From Trileptium ribeirensis (taxonomy: Eukaryota > Nematoda > Enoplea > Enoplida > Thoracostomopsidae), in contig JASANE010005137.1 of the NCBI GenBank assembly GCA_030248225.1, positions 1 to 64,000 of the forward strand: a DNA stretch of 64,000 bases. The letters are read 5' to 3'. The notes under the pieces were generated by a model. The model was given only the letters and a program-made list of their open reading frames with translations. It did not search any database and was not told the origin of the DNA. The first letter of the stretch is position 1. Each line of letters starts with the position of its first letter. A program made the position numbers and the translations under genes. Positions 57,903 to 64,000 of the stretch are shown here, in pieces.

Positions 57903-58897
57903 GATACTTAGGAACATCGACTATTATGTCGATGATAACTCGATTGCACAACAGTGCAGTCGAGACACTGCAGTACACTAAGGCAATAGGATAAGCGATA
58001 GAAAGAGTCAAAGCTAAAAACGACCAACAAGAGAAGGAAAGGGCGCAGATGCGTCAGGGGCAAACCGCCCCATGCCCCTTTTGTTTGGAACGACCCCAAG
58101 AGTAGGGAATAAGGCTAGGAAACCGATTGACCGGGGTCAGACCGCCCGTATGCCGAGCCCCCTTTCCGCCCCCTATTAAATCGGCGCGGAGTCGAAGCAA
58201 ATCTAAATAACCAGACTTTCCCCTAGGGGCGGCCCCGGAAAACGCCAGTGTCGTCTCGTGTCGTTCCGCACCACAATAACGCCCCACCATCCAGATCCTG
58301 ATGACCTATTGTGCCCCCTCCCTTTTTCTTTGTTTTCTTGTCGGTCAGTCGTGTCGCTTGTTTGGTTGTACCCGGCTAGACAAATTTACCTAAATCGGTG
58401 AAATAAATCAACGTGTAGGCGTCGCCTTGAGTGATTCGTTAGGCTAAAATGATCAAGGGCACTCAGGAGTACCTCACAGTCGGCTTCGCTTCGAATAGTG
58501 ACCGAACTGTTAGCTCTTCGTGCTACTAGCGTGGAACCCACTTGGACAAGCCCCGTCGCCACCTTCCGCCACCGCGTGCAACGAGTCGTTGTTTAAAATG
58601 GCATTTTTGGAGCGTTTTTCCGAAGCACGCTAGGGCCCTTGCTTTTCGCCCCATAGCTGAGGGAAGTCCCTAAAATTGAGCAGAAGCAAGGATAACCGCC
58701 CCTAGTCCGCGAACACGCGGGTATCTGCACGCTCCGTCCCCCTCTTGTTCCGTCTTTGTCCAACACCCCGTGCCCCACAATCTACCGTATCGAAGCGACA
58801 GCAGTGATTTAGTATTAGGCTCTCCTGATTGACATACCGAGCCCGCACCGATAGCCGACCGGGAACACTCGTCCCACCGATAATCGTTGATCAGACA

Positions 58898-58903
58898 AAT
58901 AAA
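58898..58903 (+). promoter_or_regulatory. possible poly(A) signal AATAAA in the 3' LTR
   Basis: It lies in the same conserved block as 1164-1169, about 820 bases before the LTR end. Another AATAAA occurs at about 58403. Confidence 0.35.
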
Positions 58904-59721
58904 CTTTGTATCATAGACACCGAGTATTGTGTTGATCAATACCGAGGCGATAGGAATGCTTGGAGTTTGTCCGTTCGGACGAGTCGGCCCTGTTCGCCAT
59001 GGCTTGTCGACGCGAATGTCCCAAGCACTGACAAGCACGGCCTTCTGTTGACACTGTTTTGTTTACCGGAGCCTGAGGAGGTCACAGAAACAACTCCTCG
59101 ACACTCAAAATTCTCCGCCAATTGAAACAAAAAGTTTACTAGGAACCTTTTTGTGGCACGCGCTCCAAAGTGAGCCTAAATTTTATAATCAAATTATCGC
59201 GTCCAAACTTGAATCATTAAGAGAATTCAGGCCAAGCTGTAAAACATCAGACATTAAACAATCAGGGCTCGTCGGAACCCTGTGGAGGCCACGCAGGCTA
59301 CTACGTTCTAAGAAAGGATCAAGAGATCCGACCTCCCGTAAGACAGAACGAGCCTCAAATTCCTAAGGCATTTTTCGACACTCGTTCTAATGCACACGCA
59401 AGCAAATTGAACTAAACAACTTCCGATGAGATTGCGATAGGGAACGACGGCCAAGCTCCATGACCTGTGAGCAGGTGTCGGTTCTAGCCTCGCTGGGGGA
59501 CCTCGGAAATCATACCCTAAACTAGACACGTGCGCAACCAATCGGACGGGGTCCGAACACGCCCCGTGAAGCGCGCTTGCGGCCTGCTAAACTCCGTAGC
59601 TTCTTGGGCCTGACCAAGAACAAGGTCTAAATTTCGAAAATTTACGGTCCGCCCTTGAGGTTACGATAGCCGGGGTCGTATGGGCATGGTGTTAGGAAGT
59701 TGCGCCATGCAGCTGCGTCTC

Positions 59722-60512
59722 ATTATTACATTTATTTAGCATAGTTAGCAATGCGCAAGTTCATTTAATTATAAATAGTGGCGAGATTGTTACAACTGCT
59801 TCGCATTATGATTAACCATACCGATACATTTATGGAACTAAATGTCAAAAGTGTTTACCTGTGCAGTATCTACGATAGGCGCTTCACAGATTGAGTATTG
59901 AAGTACTATTCAGTACTAAAGACGCGAGCAAGGTTCAGTTACTGATATATAGAAGTTGCTTGGACGGGGTGGACGTCTCATCAAATGTTTGAAATTAAAG
60001 GAATGGCTTTTGCGTTGCATGCATTATATCCCACGTGATCTGTATCTAACAGATTATGGTCTGTGATAACGAAATACTCGGAGATATGACCCTACAGTTG
60101 AAGACCGTCCAGCCGTATTTCTTCCTGTAAGCTTTCCTCGTGTGTATTATTTCCACAGTCAAGACACGTTAAGTTATATGCATTTACGGTAAAAACGTGC
60201 GTTAAATTGGTTAACCTGCAGCTGAGTTACATATGATAACACCGAAGTACGGGCTGATTTTAACCAATGCTAAACCTACATTTAATAATGTATATACGTC
60301 AGCGATGTACAATCTCAGTTCATGGTCTAGTTGTATTCAAACCAATATGACGAAATTACATTAGATTTATTTTAAAAATCGATGAACTAACATGATTTAC
60401 GTCAAACTGGGAAAACTAATTAACTCGTAAATCATCCATCACAATTTAAATACAAACCTGGATTTATTCATTTTATTAATACCTGACGCTTTTTCGTACA
60501 CAAAGCTTCATA
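59722..60512. other. AT-rich stretch, nothing recognised
   Basis: No ORF or repeat could be supported between the giant element and the next LTR. Confidence 0.4.
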
Positions 60513-61960
60513 TGTAACAGGACCTGTGTCGTGTGTTACTGCATGATTTCGGTGATAAATTCAGAAACGCCTTATTTGGGCCAGAATCTAATTACGATAA
60601 TGATATTAAGATTTTTACGGTAGGATCTCGGTGTATTCAAACAAGGTTTGTGGGAGCGCGATTTACGATGGAAAAGCATGCCGCATGGTGCCATGGTCGT
60701 GCTAATAATTCTAATATCGCTTATAATTAACATTTTTTGTGCGTAGATTTTGATATTAACCTTGTACGTGTATACTTTGATCATATTATGAAGCGCCGTT
60801 GCATGTTCGTTTATGTTATGCTCTTGTTATGAAGCGCCCTTGTTTATGTTTTAACACCGGTATCTTAAGTGGATATAAACGGAGTAGCCAAATGTTTGAG
60901 TCGGGAAGCATCTCAATTGAAGCAACTAGGAGCTGTCGATTGTAACGAAGCTAGGGATAAACATTTGAAATTTTGGAAGACTGTTGCAATTTCATAGGAA
61001 CTTGGCCAGCCGTCGCCGTTGCATCGTAAGGAGATCCAAAGCTACTAGTGTCCGGGAATAAGAGGCCATTGACCGTTCACTAGGAAGTGAACGGCGAATG
61101 TTCAAAAGTTCGGTGGGTTGTAACCAAAATTAAAAGTATCACCTTCACCTAGGCTGAACACCACACAAAACAATGGTAACGCGAAGAAACCGAAAATAAC
61201 CAGATAGCGAAAGTAGTACGTTCCGACTATTCGGAAGCGACGGGTTCTGGGTTTGTTTGTCAGCCCGTAGCCGTTTAAGGTCGATATTTCGAGAAAAAGT
61301 CATGAGTACTTTTCGATACGGGATTTCACGGCCTTTCCAGTGAAATCAAAATGGTCAAAATCGTATGGAGTTTAACGCAACAACTAAATGGTAATCTTAC
61401 TAAAATTAAAGAAACAGCCGTTACTTACGCTAAGTCTGGCTGATGGTAGTGGTTCCGAATAGCCTTGCCTCCTGTCATGTTACACATATTATTAATATTT
61501 AACTTTAATATATTGGCATTCCCTTTCTCATCTTGCCGAATGAATCCCACTACCGCCCACCTTTCTGGAAGAACCTATGGTACCCGGAAATATGATGCCT
61601 TACCAGCGATTTTGACCGACAATATCGAACCATCCTTTGTGATCTTTTATTCTCATAAACAAGGCGTCCCTCATGGGAGCTTCCTGAATTTTTAAATACA
61701 TCATTCTATGGATAATTAACGAACACCATCGGGTTTTGTTGTGCCCTTTGGCCCGCTCACCCAAGAACAGCAGCTTAACTGTAGTTTTCATTTCATTGAT
61801 ATCTAAAATCGTTTGATCACCGCTGTTATAACCCTTCCTCCTTCTCACTGCAGTTTAATCAGCGGGAGTTTTATACGTCATTGGGTAGCCCACCCATTGG
61901 GGAATCTGACCATCCCAAGCGTGTCTGGATCCGCTCAACCGTTAAGTTAGTGTAATTGTA
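60513..61960 (+). repeat. diverged LTR of a related family
   Basis: It starts TGTAACAGGACC like the giant element's LTRs and then follows their order at lower similarity: CATGATTT, the GTGGTCCAG-like ATGGTCGTGC, then TTACTTACGCTAAGT-type blocks near 61420 (compare 31745-31760). CCGCTCAACCGTTAAG at about 61931-61946 corresponds to CCGCCCAACCGTTAAG at about 32442-32457. The minisatellite region is reduced to two loose units (TATGAAGCGCC at about 60787 and 60829). It is an older or sister subfamily, apparently truncated. Confidence 0.6.
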
Positions 61961-62091
61961 TTAGCTCTGTATGTCCCTCCGTTTCGTATTTGCTTTATAG
62001 TACATATAACAGGAATTGACGTGAACTATCTCCTGTCTTGCAAAATCTTCGTAGTGGAACCGTCATCCTAACTGTAAACATGCGACACCGC

Positions 62092-62785
62092 ATTTATACG
62101 TCATTTACCTTAAGATGTGTGCGGCAGCGTCGCATTTTGTCACACTCTGCTGCGGCTCTAAAGCCATGCTTGGCAAGTTGCGATTAGCCAGTGTGACAAT
62201 TTTTGGGCCCAGCCAGACCCTACAAATATATTAGCTAATAGTAAAGCTAGGCTGACAAATTATCACAAAGGCCGGAATCGGCTCTAAAAGCCAGAAATAT
62301 ATCACGACGATGGAAAATTGTGAAAAAATGGAAATTGGTGATACATATGGTGATATTTTCGTAAAACATCTTTCCGGTTAGAGTAGCATAATCTTCATAT
62401 CTTATATAGCTACTAGATTGGCTTCTAAAAGGATCTTATACAAAAATCTTGAAAATGGCGATATTTATGTATTTATTTTACCTCCATTTATGCGTCTTAC
62501 TTTAATTACTACTAATCTTACCTTTTTGGGCCTAGAGCTAAATATTTTGCCTGTAACATAGTCTGCTAAACAGAATGTAACCAATATTTTTTCTGTAGTC
62601 CGTCCCGGCTATCAAACCCTGAGACATAGACACTCCCGGCTCGTAAAAACTTACTAGTTTAGCTTAGCTATTTATTTTATGTATGAAACGCTGGTTGTGG
62701 CCGTTCCTTCTTGCCATGACCCGGAATTGGTTCTGTGACACAATTCGGGCCTAGGTGCACACATCTTAACGTAAGTGGTGCATTG
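62092..62785. mobile_element. MITE family B, complete copy
   Basis: The left end TACGTCATTTACCTTAAGAT (about 62097-62116) and the right end at 62751-62785 (containing CACACATCTTAACGTAAGTG) are inverted repeats. The interior has TTTGTCACA words and no coding capacity. It matches 6944-7535. Confidence 0.7.
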
Positions 62786-62970
62786 ACTCGCCTGCCCCTG
62801 GTGAACACAACGATATACAGGTGGCCTCCATTCGACATTTAGTCCGGTTAGTCCGGTACAGCGCACGCTAAGGCGTCCCCAGTTCAGGTAATGACCGACA
62901 GCGGGTATAAACTAGTGAAGCTCGCTTGCGAGCAAGAATTCGAGTTGTGAGAACAATCCCCCGAAGCAGA

Positions 62971-63300
62971 AGTGTGAAAAATATCTGCCACACAATATTT
63001 TTGACACTCTCAATGAGCTTGTCGGCCCAGAAAACCCCAGATCTGACACTAAAACCAACCATAAACACACATTCAGGTGCTTTTCCCAAGACTTCTCACC
63101 AAAAATTGCGAAAACGTCATTTTTATGCCAAGTATGAACCAGAAGTGTAAAAAATATTTGCCCAACAATATTTTTAACACTTGCAATAAATTTATCTGCC
63201 CAGAAAACCCCATATAAGACACTAAAAGCAACAAAAAACACACATTTAGGTGCATTTCCCACGCTTTTCACCAAATATGAAATTTGGCGCCAACTATAAG
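62971..63300. repeat. 172-bp tandem duplication
   Basis: AGTGTGAAAAATATCTGCC (62971) and AGTGTAAAAAATATTTGCC (63143) begin two diverged copies that share GCCCAGAAAACCCCA and ACACACATT-AGGTGC in the same order. Minus-strand frames across them translate to related peptides (GVFWADK twice) because of the duplication. The parent repeat is unknown. Confidence 0.75.
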
Positions 63301-63506
63301 CTTATAGACTCCAGATTGGGAAGTAGTTGAAAAACTTGTTATATATCAGGAAAGCCTTGATAAAGCTACATGAAATAGGCCTATTAGCTTGCGGATACCT
63401 CGTGTACTTATTGACAAAAGTCGCAAAAACTGGAGGGGGTGCCCGAAAAATGGGCCAAAATGACGTCATTATTCCCCAAAAATTCAAAAATCGGGCTCCG
63501 TCACTG

Positions 63507-63960
63507 CACCTAAATCGACCATTGCGGTTCGAATGAGCTATCGTACATCAAAATCCGCCTAACGGTTATCGAGATCCAGGTGCAACACACACAGACACAC
63601 ACAGACACACACAGACAGGACATCCTCAACCCCCCTCCAAAGCCAAAATTGAAAATTCTGGTTCCACTAGCTCGCTTCGTTCGATAGTGGAATGAGCTCG
63701 CTTACACCTAAATCGACCATTGCGGTTCGAATGAGCTATCGTGCATCAAAATCCGCCTAACGGTTATCGAGATCCAGGTGCAACACACACAGACACACAC
63801 ACAGACACACACAGACAGGACATCCTCAACCCCCCTCCAAAGCCAAAATTGAAAATTCTCGTTCCACTAGCTCGCTTCGCTCGATAGTGGAATGAGCTCG
63901 CTTCGCTAGCTCATTCCACTCGAATTCAAATACTTGAAATTTGATTCTTAACTCAACAGT
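63507..63960. repeat. 198-bp tandem duplication with ACACAG microsatellite
   Basis: CACCTAAATCGACCATTGCG recurs at 63507 and 63705, and CAAAATCCGCCTAACGG at 63549 and 63747, so the unit is 198 bp. Each has an ACACACAGACACAC run followed by GACAGGACATCCTCAACCCC. The unit ends in palindrome-rich CTAGCTCGCTTCG...GAGCTCGCTTCGCTAGCTC. It looks like the tail of a dispersed (LINE-like) repeat, duplicated. Confidence 0.85.
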
Positions 63961-64000
63961 GGACAAATCCCTCATTGTTTTCCCTCTGTCTCTAAATATA

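Larger units (their letters stand above)
30549..59721 (+). mobile_element. giant Ty3/gypsy-type LTR retrotransposon, about 29 kb
   Basis: Two direct LTR copies (30549-35585 and 50149-59721) flank a 14.6-kb internal region. Its plus-strand order is gag, acidic ORF, env-like, protease, RT, RNase H, spacer, integrase, proline-rich tail and NADAR-SGNH module. RT before RNase H before integrase fixes the Ty3/gypsy type. Removing the nested LINE (51365-54650) leaves a 3' LTR of about 6.3 kb, among the longest LTRs I know of. Nearly every recognisable gene has frameshifts or stops, so the copy cannot move alone. No clear target duplication was seen. Giant LTR elements such as Ogre in plants and Burro in planarians are comparable in size; membership is not tested. 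Confidence 0.85.
50149..59721 (+). repeat. 3' LTR of the giant element, split by a LINE
   Basis: It starts TGTAACAGGACCGTTCCGG like the 5' LTR and ends with CAGCTGCGTC like the left LTR. Without the LINE (51365-54650) it is about 6.3 kb. Compared with the 5' LTR it lacks one 82-bp copy and the 320-bp segment. It has an extra stretch of about 78 bases at 57220-57297 and keeps the last 1.6 kb that the 5' LTR has lost. Confidence 0.85.

Noticed and set aside
59722..59740. Target-site duplication of the giant element
   Set aside because: Flanks of 30549 and 59721 are both T/A-rich (ATTTA, TTATT), but no exact 4-6-bp direct repeat could be fixed.
62912..63274. 120-codon minus-strand frame with GVFWADK repeated
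   Set aside because: The repetition follows from the 172-bp tandem duplication; no known domain.

Overview
The window is animal (eukaryotic) repeat-rich DNA. It has no operons or bacterial signals, and protein-coding material is confined almost entirely to transposable elements. The element mix (a CR1/Jockey-type LINE, a FLYWCH-MULE DNA transposon, a Maverick/Polinton remnant, many MITEs and a giant Ty3/gypsy-type LTR element) suggests an invertebrate metazoan. I cannot name the species. The giant LTR element recalls the planarian 'Burro' elements by size, which is an analogy only. No host gene is certain; one possible terminal exon is at 26087-26318 (-).

Layout. 1-1971: the 3' part of a giant LTR. 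1972-12150: AT-rich DNA with a dead LINE RT, a 122-bp minisatellite (4099-5310) and two MITE families. 12298-16480: a MITE-family-A element apparently carrying an inserted MULE (13598-16185) with a broken transposase and TIRs built of 15-bp repeats. 16850-21150: a decayed Polinton fragment (protein-primed DNA polymerase B and integrase). 22226-24984: a non-autonomous element with about 300-bp terminal inverted repeats. 24985-30548: mostly unassigned AT-rich DNA with one full family-A MITE (27274-27720).

30549-59721: one giant LTR retrotransposon of about 29 kb. Its 5' LTR (30549-35585) and 3' LTR (50149-59721, interrupted by a nearly intact 3.3-kb LINE at 51365-54650) imply a full LTR of about 6 kb. 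The internal region reads gag, an unknown acidic ORF, a glycoprotein-like (env-like) ORF, protease, RT, RNase H, a proline-rich spacer, integrase, a long proline-rich tail, then a NADAR (YbiA-like) domain followed by an SGNH-hydrolase-like domain. All of these carry frameshifts or stops except some long unknown ORFs, so this copy is dead. The env-like gene upstream of protease and the NADAR-SGNH module next to the 3' LTR are the most unusual parts.

59722-64000: AT-rich DNA, a diverged LTR of a related family (60513 to about 61960), a family-B MITE (62092-62785) and two sets of direct tandem duplications (172-bp and 198-bp units) running to the window end.

All domain names come from reading translated motifs by eye; no database search was possible.
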